Under the pieces are notes generated by a model, which worked only from the letters and a program-made list of their open reading frames with translations, was not told the origin of the DNA and searched no databases. A program made the translations under genes and the position numbers. Source: Salininema proteolyticum (GTDB lineage: Bacteria > Actinomycetota > Actinomycetes > Mycobacteriales > Micromonosporaceae). From it: a DNA stretch of 64,000 bases. Every line of letters starts with the position of its first letter. Position 1 is the first letter of the stretch. The stretch spans positions 3,100,001-3,164,000 of the forward strand of contig NZ_JBHUNX010000001.1 in NCBI RefSeq assembly GCF_042685645.1, in the 5' to 3' direction. This document shows positions 46,079 to 54,138 of the stretch, one piece after another.

Positions 46079-46228
46079 ATTGGACTCCTAACGTGAACGG
46101 GGTGGCGGGTGTGGCGATTCTCGCACAGTCACGATCCTGTCATCCCATGACCCTATCTATATGACCGCGGTATGTCCGGGAGGGGAACACTCGGACCTGA
46201 TCCCCCGAGCCGACGCCGGAACCGCTCC

Positions 46229-46273
46229 GTACCCCCTGCGGAGTAACCGCGACCGCGCCCCTCGGCCGATGCC
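46229..46273 (+). promoter_or_regulatory. Shared upstream module of multicopper oxidase gene 1
   Basis: Imperfect palindrome GTACCCC-CTGC-GGAGTAA (46229-46246), then GCCGATGCC at 46265-46273, exactly 36 bases after the palindrome start. ATG follows at 46305. The same layout recurs before genes 2 and 3. The GC-rich pseudo-palindrome resembles sites of copper-responsive repressors of the CsoR type, but this is inference. Confidence 0.6.
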
Positions 46274-46304
46274 CCGCACCCCTCTTCACCAGCACCATTG
46301 AGGC

Positions 46305-47820
46305 ATGAAACGACGCACCGTCTTGACCCTCTCCGGAATCGGGGCCGCCGCCCTCGCCGTGCCCGCCGCCTGCGGCACCGTCCTCTACTCCAACTTGAAG
46401 AACGACACCGTCGGCAAGGTCCCCTTCGACGCCCCCCCTGGCCGTCCCGCCCCTGGCCGAGTACACCGAGACCAACGGCGCCAAACACTTCGAACTCGAG
46501 GCGACCGCCGGCGAGACGGTCTTCAAACCCGGCAGGGCCACCGCCACCTGGGGATTCAACGGCTCCCACCTCGGCCCCACCATCCGAGCCCGGCGCGGCG
46601 ACGACCTGCGCTTCACCATCCGCAACCACCTCGACGAGACCACCTCCGTCCACTGGCACGGCGCCCACCTCCCGCCCGAGGCCGACGGCGGACCCCACCA
46701 GGCCATCGAACCGCACGGCACCTGGGAACCGGAGTGGACGGTCGACCAGCCCGCCACCATGCTCTGGTACCACCCCCACCCGCACGGGAACACGGCCCGC
46801 CACGTCTACCGCGGACTGGCCGGGCTCATCCTCATCGACGACGACGCCGGCGACGGCCTCAACCTGCCCCGCGAATACGGCGTCGACGACGTCCCCCTCA
46901 TCGTGCAGGACAAGAACTTCGACGGGGACGGCCAGCTGGAGGAGAACGACACCTTCATGTCCGCCGTCGGCATCGTCGGCAAGGAGATCCTCGTCAACGG
47001 GACCTACGGGCCCTACTTCGAGGCCTCAACCCGCAAGCTGCGCCTGCGGATCCTCAACGGCTCGAACTCCCGCCTCTACAACTTCGCCTTCAGCGACCTG
47101 CGGGAGTTCAGCGTCATCGGCAGCGACGGCGGACTCCTGGCCGAGCCGCACCGGACCGACCGGATCATTCTCTCCCCCGCCGAGCGCACTGACATCGTCG
47201 TCGACCTCGAGCCGGGAGAGACGATCCAGCTCCAGTCGCTGCCGGTCGACATCGACTTCGGCTTCGTCTACAACCGCTCGCACGGCATGGACGACCACCT
47301 GGACGTCCTCGAGATCCGCGCGGCCGACGAGCTCTCGGACTCGCCCGATCTGCCCGGGAGCCTGACAGAGATAGAGAGCCTCAGCGCGGCCGCGGCGACC
47401 GCCGAGAGGTCCTTCCGGCTCTCCGGCATGAGCACGATCAACGGCGAGTCGATGGACATGAACCGCATCGACTTCGGCGCGCGGGTCGACACCGTGGAGC
47501 AGTGGACGGTGCGCAACGGCAACGAGTTCACCCACAACTTCCACGTCCACGACGTCCAGTTCCAGGTCGCCTCCATCGACGGAGAGGCCCCGCCCCCGCC
47601 ACTGGCCGGGTGGAAGGACACCGTCCTCCTCGTACCCGGCCGGGACTACCGGCTCCTCATGCGCTTCAGCCAGTACACCGATCCCGACTTCCCCTACATG
47701 TACCACTGCCACATCCTCAAACACGAGGACAGCGGCATGATGGGCCAGTTCGTCGTCCTCGGCGAGGGCGAGGAGGTCGGCACCGTGCCCGAGATGGCCG
47801 CCCACGGCGGCCACGGCTGA
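46305..47820 (+). pseudogene. Multicopper oxidase 1, frameshifted by one base
   Basis: First of three tandem oxidases (about 504 residues if repaired). Starts MKRRTV with a Tat-like motif. The frame breaks in a seven-C run at 46432-46438; removing one C joins it to the rest, which has all copper ligands (HWHGAHL, HPHPHGN, HNFHVHDVQF, HCHILKHEDSGMM). It is either a recent mutation or a sequencing error in the homopolymer. It has no lipobox in the normal place (VPAACG). 137 bases before gene 2. Confidence 0.88.
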
Positions 47821-47880
47821 GAGAGGGCTGCGGGGCGTACGGAGGCGGAGTACCACCGCGGAGGCCATGAACAGCCGCCC

Positions 47881-47925
47881 GTACTCCCCTCGGAGTACCC
47901 GTTCCCACTCCGTCCGGCCGATGCC
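47881..47925 (+). promoter_or_regulatory. Shared upstream module of multicopper oxidase gene 2
   Basis: Perfect palindrome GTACTCC-CCTC-GGAGTAC (47881-47898) and GCCGATGCC at 47917-47925, 36 bases from the palindrome start; ATG 47958. A second GTAC...GGAGTAC pair lies at 47837-47853. It is the most symmetric of the three copies. Confidence 0.65.
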
Positions 47926-47957
47926 CCGGGCCCCTTCCGACCTGCATTCTCGATGAC

Positions 47958-49472
47958 ATGAAACGCCGAACCGTCATGACCCTCTCCGCCGTCGGGGCCG
48001 GAGTCCTCGCCCTCCCGATCGCCGGCGGAGCCTACCTCTACACCTCCACGCGCCGCGACACCGCCGGCGACGTCCCGTTCGACAACCCCCTGGCCGTCCC
48101 GCCCCTGGACGAGGGCGACCTTCGAGGCGGCGCCCGGAACTTCTCCCTGGACGCCGAGGCCGGCGAGACCCCTATCAAACCCGGAAAAGCCACCCCCACC
48201 TGGGGTTTCAACGGCTCCTACCTGGGCCCGACGCTCCGGGCCAGGCGCGGTGACGACCTCCGCTTCACTGTCCGCAACCACCTGGAGGAGACCACCACCG
48301 TCCACTTCCACGGCGCCCACCTGCCCGCCGATTGCGACGGCGGCCCGCACCAGGCCATCGAACCGGGCGGCTCGTGGGAGCCGGAGTGGACCGTCGACCA
48401 GCCCGCCACCATGCTCTGGTACCACCCCCACCCCCACGGCAACACCGCCCGCCACGTCTACCGCGGACTGGCCGGGCTCATCCTCATCGACGACGACGTC
48501 AGCGACGGCCTCGACCTGCCCCGCGAATACGGCGTCGACGACGTCCCGCTGGTCGTCCAGGACCGCAACTTCGACGGGGACAACGCCCTCGAAGAGAGCG
48601 AGACCTGGACGTCCACGACGGGGATCATCGGCGAGGACGTCATCGTCAACGGCACCTACGGGCCCTACTTCGAGGCGACCACCCGGCGGCTGCGCCTGCG
48701 GATCCTCAACGGCTCCAACGCCCGCGTCATGAACTTCGCCTTCGACGACGACCGCGAGTTCCTGCAGATCGGCAGCGACGGCGGCCTGCTCACCGAACCC
48801 CACCGCACCCGCCGAGCCCTCCTCTCCCCCGCCGAGAGGGCCGACATCGTCGTCGACCTGGAGCCCGGCGAGACCGTCGTCCTCCGCTCGCTCCCGGTAG
48901 AGGACGTCGGCGTGGGATCGATCTTCAAGCGCTTCAACGGCATGGACGACCGCCTTGACGTCCTCCAGATCCGGGCGGCCGACGAGCTGGCCGACTCCCC
49001 CGAGGTGCCCGCGAAGCTCGCCGAGATCGCGAGCCTCTCGGACGAGCCGGCCGCCGAGCGCTCCTTCCGCCTCGCGGGCTTCTCCACCATCAACGGCGAT
49101 TCGATGGACATGAACCGCATCGACTTCGGCGCGCAGGTCGACACCGTCGAGGAGTGGACCGTGCGGAACACCGACGAGTACCACCACAACTTCCACGTCC
49201 ACGACGTCCAGTTCCAGGTCGCCTCCATCGACGGGGAGGCCCCGCCCCCGCCGCTGGCCGGCTGGAAGGACACCGTCTTCCTGGAGCCGAATCGCGACTA
49301 CCGCCTGCGCATGCGCTTCGACCAGTACACCGACCCGGACCTGCCGTACATGTACCACTGCCACATCCTCTTCCACGAGGACTTCGGCATGATGGGCCAG
49401 TTCGTCGTCCTCGGCGAGGGCGAGGAGGTCGGCACGGTGCCCGACATGGCCGCCCACGGCGACCACGGTTAG
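47958..49472 (+). CDS. Multicopper oxidase 2 (CueO/CotA-like)
   Basis: A 504-residue three-domain oxidase, the intact copy. Tat-like KRRTV start, hydrophobic helix without a Cys (IAGG in the lipobox place), so probably secreted or uncleaved-anchored. Copper ligands: HFHGAH (116-121), HPHPHGN (156-162), HNFHVH (about 405-412) and the C-terminal HCHILFHEDFGMM (467-479) that holds the type-1 Cys468, His473 and Met478. Family members oxidise Cu(I), Fe(II), Mn(II) or bilirubin-like phenols; substrate here unknown. Copper tolerance is the common role. Confidence 0.92.
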   Translation: MKRRTVMTLSAVGAGVLALPIAGGAYLYTSTRRDTAGDVPFDNPLAVPPLDEGDLRGGARNFSLDAEAGETPIKPGKATPTWGFNGSYLGPTLRARRGDDLRFTVRNHLEETTTVHFHGAHLPADCDGGPHQAIEPGGSWEPEWTVDQPATMLWYHPHPHGNTARHVYRGLAGLILIDDDVSDGLDLPREYGVDDVPLVVQDRNFDGDNALEESETWTSTTGIIGEDVIVNGTYGPYFEATTRRLRLRILNGSNARVMNFAFDDDREFLQIGSDGGLLTEPHRTRRALLSPAERADIVVDLEPGETVVLRSLPVEDVGVGSIFKRFNGMDDRLDVLQIRAADELADSPEVPAKLAEIASLSDEPAAERSFRLAGFSTINGDSMDMNRIDFGAQVDTVEEWTVRNTDEYHHNFHVHDVQFQVASIDGEAPPPPLAGWKDTVFLEPNRDYRLRMRFDQYTDPDLPYMYHCHILFHEDFGMMGQFVVLGEGEEVGTVPDMAAHGDHG

Positions 49473-49478
49473 GGGATC

Positions 49479-49520
49479 TCCGCGGGGCGTACGGCGGTGT
49501 ACGGCCCTACGCCCCGCGGA
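49479..49520. terminator. 13-bp inverted repeat after oxidase 2, before oxidase 3
   Basis: TCCGCGGGGCGTA (49479-49491) and its exact complement at 49508-49520 with a 16-base spacer. It starts seven bases after the oxidase 2 stop and overlaps the module of oxidase 3. GC-rich stem, no T tract; it may be a terminator, an attenuator or part of the operator. Confidence 0.45.
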
Positions 49521-49551
49521 GTACGGGGATCGACGCCTCGAAGCCGATGCC
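49507..49551 (+). promoter_or_regulatory. Shared upstream module of multicopper oxidase gene 3
   Basis: Imperfect palindrome CTACGCC-CCGC-GGAGTAC (49507-49524) and GCCGATGCC at 49543-49551, again 36 bases from the palindrome start; ATG 49584 lies 77 bases from it, as for gene 2. Confidence 0.62.
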
Positions 49552-49583
49552 GCGGCACCCCGCCCGGCAGCAGACTGGAAGAC

Positions 49584-51095
49584 ATGAAACGGCGTACAGT
49601 CATTGCTCTCGCTGCCGCCGGAGTCGGAACCACCGCGGTCCCCTTGGCGGGATGCGGCCTCTTCAACAAGGAGACCGACACCGTAGGCAACGTACCGTTC
49701 GACAACAGGCTCAAGATCCCCCCGCTCGCCGAGCACACGGAAAAGGGCGGGGCCAAGCATTTCGAGCTCGCGGCCGCCGCGGGCGAGACGGAGTTCAAAC
49801 CCGGCGGGGCCACCGCCACATGGGGCTACAACGGCTCCTACCTCGGCCCCACCATCCGCGCCCGGCGCGGCGACGACCTGCGCTTCACCGTCCGCAACCA
49901 CCTGGAGGAGACCACCACCGTCCACTTCCACGGCGCGCACCTCCCGGCCGAGATGGACGGCGGACCCCACCAGCCGATCGAACCGGGCGGCACGTGGGAG
50001 CCGGAGTGGACGGTCGACCAGCCGGCCACCATGCTCTGGTACCACCCGCACCCCCACGGGAACACCGCCCGCCACATATTCCGGGGCCTCTCCGGCCTCA
50101 TCTACCTCGACGACGACGCCTCCGACGCCCTCGACCTGCCCCGCGAATACGGCGTCGACGACGTCCCCCTCATCGTCCAGGACCGCACCTTCGACGGCGC
50201 CAACCAGTTCGACGAGGACGAGGACTTCTCCTCCAGCACCGGAATCCACGGCGACGAGATCCTCGTCAACGGCACCTACGGGCCCTACTTCGAGGCGACC
50301 ACCCGGCGCCTGCGCCTGCGGATCCTCAACGGCTCCAACGCCCGCCTCTACACCTTCGGCCTCTCCGACGAGAGGGACTTCCAGATCATCGGCAGCGACG
50401 GCGGCCTCCTCTCCGCGCCGGTCACCGCCGGGCGGATCACCCTCTCCCCCGCCGAACGCACCGACCTCGTCGTCGAGCTCCGGCCCGGCGAGACGGTCGA
50501 CCTGCGCTCCTACCCGGTCGAGGTCGAGATCAACAGCCCCTTCGACCGGAACAACGGGCTGGACGACAGCTTCGACATCCTGCGCATCCGCGCCGCCGAC
50601 GAGCTCGCGGACTCTCCCGAGGTGCCCGGCGAGCTGATCGAGGTGCCTAGCCTCGCCGCCGAGGCCGTGGCCGCCGAACGCTCGTTCGCGCTGCAGAGCC
50701 CGGACTCGATCAACGGCGAGTCGATGGACATGAACCGCATCGACTTCGGTACCGAGGTCGACACCGTGGAGGAGTGGACGGTCCGCAGCACCGACGGCTT
50801 CCAGCACAACTTCCACGTCCACGACGTGCAGTTCCAAGTCGCCTCCCTCAACGGGGAGGAGCCCCCGGCCCACCTGCGCGGCTGGAAGGACACCGTCCTC
50901 CTGGAGGGCAACGGCGAGGCGAAGCTGCTCATGCGCTTCACCGCGTACACCGACCCGGACGTGCCCTATATGTACCACTGCCACATCCTCCTGCACGAGG
51001 ACCAGGGAATGATGGGCCAGTTCGTCGTCCTCGGCCACGGCGAAGACGTCGGGACAGTGAGCGCCCCGTCCTCCGGCCACGGCGGACACGGTTGA
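49584..51095 (+). CDS. Multicopper oxidase 3, predicted lipoprotein
   Basis: A 503-residue oxidase with the same ligands as copy 2 (HFHGAHL, HPHPHGN, HNFHVHDVQF, HCHILLHEDQGMM) and a Tat-like MKRRTV start. Unlike copies 1 and 2 it has a clean lipobox, VPLAGC, so it should be anchored as a lipoprotein. I use ATG 49584 (MKRRTVIAL) rather than the upstream frame to 49497, by homology with copies 1 and 2. It is followed by two small membrane genes read in the same direction. Confidence 0.92.
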   Translation: MKRRTVIALAAAGVGTTAVPLAGCGLFNKETDTVGNVPFDNRLKIPPLAEHTEKGGAKHFELAAAAGETEFKPGGATATWGYNGSYLGPTIRARRGDDLRFTVRNHLEETTTVHFHGAHLPAEMDGGPHQPIEPGGTWEPEWTVDQPATMLWYHPHPHGNTARHIFRGLSGLIYLDDDASDALDLPREYGVDDVPLIVQDRTFDGANQFDEDEDFSSSTGIHGDEILVNGTYGPYFEATTRRLRLRILNGSNARLYTFGLSDERDFQIIGSDGGLLSAPVTAGRITLSPAERTDLVVELRPGETVDLRSYPVEVEINSPFDRNNGLDDSFDILRIRAADELADSPEVPGELIEVPSLAAEAVAAERSFALQSPDSINGESMDMNRIDFGTEVDTVEEWTVRSTDGFQHNFHVHDVQFQVASLNGEEPPAHLRGWKDTVLLEGNGEAKLLMRFTAYTDPDVPYMYHCHILLHEDQGMMGQFVVLGHGEDVGTVSAPSSGHGGHG

Positions 51096-51106
51096 GGAGC
51101 CCCGCA

Positions 51107-51517
51107 ATGAAGAGATTCTTCCTCGGATGGACCTGGTTCGTCATCGCCCTGATCGTCCTGCAGGTCGGCCTCGCCGGCTGGGGCGCCGTGAGCCAGGGCG
51201 ACGACCGCACGGCCCGGTTCCTAGGCCACGTCGTCAACGGCGGGCTCCTCACCGTCTGGCTGCTCCTCGGCCTCGTCTTCGCCGCGATCGCCCGGCCCGG
51301 CTGGAAGGTCGTGGTCCTCGCGGCCGCGTCCCTGGTCATGCTCGTCTCGCAGGGGTTCTTCACCTACTCGACCGACCAGAGCGGCCACCTGAGCGGGATC
51401 AGCATCGCCCTGCACGCGGCCAACGGCCTGGGCATCCTGACCATCCAGTACATCATCACCCGCCTGACCGGGAAGTCCATCGTCCGCCCCACCACGCCTA
51501 AGGAGACCGCGGCATGA
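51107..51517 (+). CDS. Four-helix membrane protein with HxxNG motifs (DUF6220-like)
   Basis: A 136-residue protein with four predicted helices. HVVNG (41-45) and HAANG (103-107) sit at the same depth of helices 2 and 4. The next gene encodes a paralogue with HIVNG (40-44) and HALNG (102-106), the same 62-residue spacing. The His pairs could bind haem or copper. It begins 12 bases after oxidase 3 with GAGGAG upstream, so the three are probably one transcript. The DUF6220 assignment is from memory of the fold pattern. Confidence 0.72.
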   Translation: MKRFFLGWTWFVIALIVLQVGLAGWGAVSQGDDRTARFLGHVVNGGLLTVWLLLGLVFAAIARPGWKVVVLAAASLVMLVSQGFFTYSTDQSGHLSGISIALHAANGLGILTIQYIITRLTGKSIVRPTTPKETAA

Positions 51518-51915
51518 AAACGACCCTGCGCCTCTGGCTCCTCCTCCTGTTCGCCCTGCTGATCTGCCAGTTCCTCCTCGCCGGGTACGGAGTCGGGCAC
51601 GGCGGCGAGCTCCGCGAGAGCTTCGACATGCACATAGTGAACGGCAGCGTCCTGCTGTACGGCTACCTCGCCGCGGTGGTCCTCGCCCTCCTGGCCCGGC
51701 CGGGCGCCAAGACCGTCGCCCTGACCGCTCTGGGAGCCGCGCTCGTCGGGCTCCAACACCTCCTGGCCATGCTGAACGCGCCCGGATCCCTCTGGGGCCA
51801 GTCGCTGTTCATGATCCACGCCCTCAACGGCCTGGGCCTGATCGTGCTCACCTTCTACCTGGGAGTCCGGGTGAAGTGGAGCATGAGAACGCCGGAAGCG
51901 GCACGGGCCGCCTGA
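51514..51915 (+). CDS. Paralogous four-helix membrane protein with HxxNG motifs
   Basis: A 133-residue paralogue of the preceding gene: same helix layout, HIVNG (40-44), HALNG (102-106), plus His82. ATG 51514 overlaps the previous stop (ATGA), so translation is coupled. A heteromer with its neighbour is a reasonable guess. It may pass electrons or copper to or from the oxidases; this is inference from position only. Confidence 0.72.
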   Translation: MKTTLRLWLLLLFALLICQFLLAGYGVGHGGELRESFDMHIVNGSVLLYGYLAAVVLALLARPGAKTVALTALGAALVGLQHLLAMLNAPGSLWGQSLFMIHALNGLGLIVLTFYLGVRVKWSMRTPEAARAA

Positions 51916-52018
51916 AATTTCCCCAATCGACCTCGCAGGCTTCCGTCCTGTCGGATACTGGGCGCGCAATCGGCACCGCCGCCCGAAGACGACCGAACGG
52001 AAACTGCGAGGTCACCCT

Positions 52019-52618
52019 ATGTCCACCGAAGGCGCCCCGGGCGCTTCCGTCGCCCCCAAGAACGGACTCGGAACGACGGCCCTGGTCCTCGGCGTCATAG
52101 GGACCGTCCTGGGCCTCCTGCCCCTGCTGGCCGTCGTCGCCATGGCCCTCGGAGTCCTGGGCCTCGTCTTCGGAGGGATCGGCCTCAAGCGGGTCTCGGC
52201 CAAGGCCGCGACCAACAAGGGCGTGACCATCGCCGGCCTCGTCCTCTCCCTGGCCGCCCTGGTCCTCGGCATAGTCGGCTGCGCCGCCCTCGACAGGGCA
52301 ACCGACGAGCTGCCCGACACCATCGTCGGCTCCGACGCGGAAGACGACGTGACCGTAGGCGAGATCGAGGAGGTCGAGGGCGTCCCGGACATGTACGGCG
52401 TCGACTTCACCGTCGAGAACTCCTTCGAGGAGGCCCGCGACTACGACATAACCTTCTCCTGGGTCGACGCGGAGGGCGAACGGATCAACGACCCGGTGCA
52501 CGTCTTCCTCAACGACGTCCCCCCGGGCGGAGAGGCGGTCGCGACCGAACAGGACATCCTCGACACCGAACCCGCCGTGATCGAGCTGGAGGAGGTCAAG
52601 GCCAGCCGGACGTCCTGA
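52019..52618 (+). CDS. DUF4190-like membrane protein
   Basis: A 199-residue protein with a short Pro/Ser/Ala head, two or three hydrophobic stretches rich in Gly/Leu/Val (about 18-90, including GVLGLVFGGIGLKRV typical of DUF4190) and an acidic C-terminal domain. ATG 52019 has GAGG upstream. It is transcribed alone and ends inside a long terminator that serves the ATP synthase operon too. Function unknown. Confidence 0.75.
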   Translation: MSTEGAPGASVAPKNGLGTTALVLGVIGTVLGLLPLLAVVAMALGVLGLVFGGIGLKRVSAKAATNKGVTIAGLVLSLAALVLGIVGCAALDRATDELPDTIVGSDAEDDVTVGEIEEVEGVPDMYGVDFTVENSFEEARDYDITFSWVDAEGERINDPVHVFLNDVPPGGEAVATEQDILDTEPAVIELEEVKASRTS

Positions 52619-52674
52619 CAGCGTGAAAAGGGCCGGAACCCCTGCGGGGGTTCCGGCCCTTTTCACGCTGTCAG
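52615..52674. terminator. 28-bp perfect bidirectional terminator
   Basis: Arms 52615-52642 and 52647-52674 pair without a mismatch around a 4-base loop (TGCG), with AAAA/TTTT inside the arms. The left arm overlaps the TGA of the DUF4190-like gene (52616-52618). It lies 34 bases after the atpD stop and stops both convergent transcripts. Confidence 0.9.
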
Positions 52675-52707
52675 TCGGACGCTCCGCCGAAGCGGCACGC
52701 CGGGAGA

Positions 52708-54135
52708 CTAACCCTTCTTCCGCAGCTGCTCCTCGTTGCGGTGCAGGTCCTCGAGACCACCGCACATGAAGAAGGCCTGCTCCGGGAAGTGGTCGTACTC
52801 GCCCTCGGCGATCTTCTTGAAGGCCTCGACGGTCTCCTTGACCGGGACGAACGAGCCGTCCACACCGGTGAACTGCTTCGCCGCGTACGTGTTCTGCGAC
52901 AGGAAGCGCTCGATGCGGCGAGCGCGGGACACGGTGACCTTGTCCTCTTCGGAGAGCTCGTCCATACCGAGGATCGCAATGATGTCCTGCAGCTCCTTGT
53001 ACTTCTGAAGGATCTGCTTGACCTGCGAGGCGACCTGGTAGTGCTCGTCTCCGACGATCTCCGGCTCCAGGATGCGCGACGAGGACGCCAGCGGGTCCAC
53101 CGCCGGGTAGATGCCCTTGTCCGCGATCTTCCGCTCCAGGTTCGTCGTCGCGTCCAGGTGGGTGAACGCGGCGAACGGCGCCGGGTCGGTGTAGTCGTCC
53201 GCGGGGACGTAGACCGCCTGCATCGAGGTGATCGCCTTGCCGCGGAGCGACGTGATGCGCTCCTGCAGCTCGCCCATCTCGTCGGCCAGGGTCGGCTGGT
53301 AGCCCACCGCCGAGGGCATGCGGCCCAGCAGCGTCGAGACCTCGGAGCCGGCCTGGGTGAAACGGAAGATGTTGTCGATGAACAGCAGCACTTCCTGGTT
53401 CTTGACGTCGCGGAAGTACTCCGCCATCGTCAGGGCCGCGAGGGCCACGCGCAGACGCACGCCCGGAGGCTCGTCCATCTGGCCGTAGACCAGGGAGGTC
53501 TTCTCCAGAACGCCGATCTCGCCCATCTCCGCGATGAGGTCGTTGCCCTCACGGGTGCGCTCGCCGACACCGGCGAACACGGACGAACCGCCGAAGTTCT
53601 GGGCCACGCGGATGATCATCTCCTGGATGAGGACCGTCTTGCCCACACCCGCGCCACCGAACAGACCGATCTTTCCACCCTTGACATAGGGGGCCAGGAG
53701 GTCGAGGACCTTGACGCCGGTCTCCAGCATCTCCGTCTTCGGCTCCAGCTGCGAGAACTCCGGCGCGTGCCGGTGGATCTCCCAGTAGTCGTCGGCCTGG
53801 ACCTCTTCACCGGGCTCCAGGTTCAGCGGCTCGCCGAGCGCGTTGAACACCTTGCCCTTGATGCCGTCGCCGACAGGGACCTTGATCTGGCTCTTCGTGT
53901 CGCGCACCTCGGTGCCGCGGACGAGGCCGTCGGTCGGCTGCATGCAGATGCCGCGGACCTGGTTGTCGCCCAGGTGCTGAGCCACCTCCAGGGTCAGCGT
54001 CTGCGTGCCGCCGGACAGGGTCACGTCCACCTTGAGAGCGTGGTAGATCTCCGGGATGGCGTTGCGCGGGAACTCGACGTCGACGACCGGCCCGATGACC
54101 CGTACGACGCGTCCCACTCCATCAGTGTCAGTCAT
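52708..54135 (-). CDS. atpD: ATP synthase subunit beta
   Basis: Catalytic F1 subunit of 475 residues. P-loop GGAGVGKT, the beta-barrel start GRVVRVIGPVVDVEF, VYGQMDEPPG and the C-terminal domain are all intact. Start ATG 54133-54135 with AAGGAT, three bases after the atpG stop. It is the last gene of the operon here; the usual next gene atpC (epsilon) is absent, and a terminator follows at once. Confidence 0.97.
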   Translation of the reverse strand: MTDTDGVGRVVRVIGPVVDVEFPRNAIPEIYHALKVDVTLSGGTQTLTLEVAQHLGDNQVRGICMQPTDGLVRGTEVRDTKSQIKVPVGDGIKGKVFNALGEPLNLEPGEEVQADDYWEIHRHAPEFSQLEPKTEMLETGVKVLDLLAPYVKGGKIGLFGGAGVGKTVLIQEMIIRVAQNFGGSSVFAGVGERTREGNDLIAEMGEIGVLEKTSLVYGQMDEPPGVRLRVALAALTMAEYFRDVKNQEVLLFIDNIFRFTQAGSEVSTLLGRMPSAVGYQPTLADEMGELQERITSLRGKAITSMQAVYVPADDYTDPAPFAAFTHLDATTNLERKIADKGIYPAVDPLASSSRILEPEIVGDEHYQVASQVKQILQKYKELQDIIAILGMDELSEEDKVTVSRARRIERFLSQNTYAAKQFTGVDGSFVPVKETVEAFKKIAEGEYDHFPEQAFFMCGGLEDLHRNEEQLRKKG

Positions 54136-54138
54136 CGT

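Noticed and set aside
47694..51107. Minus-strand 1137-codon frame across the multicopper oxidase array
   Set aside because: Antisense to three conserved oxidases; long only because of GC-biased codon use.
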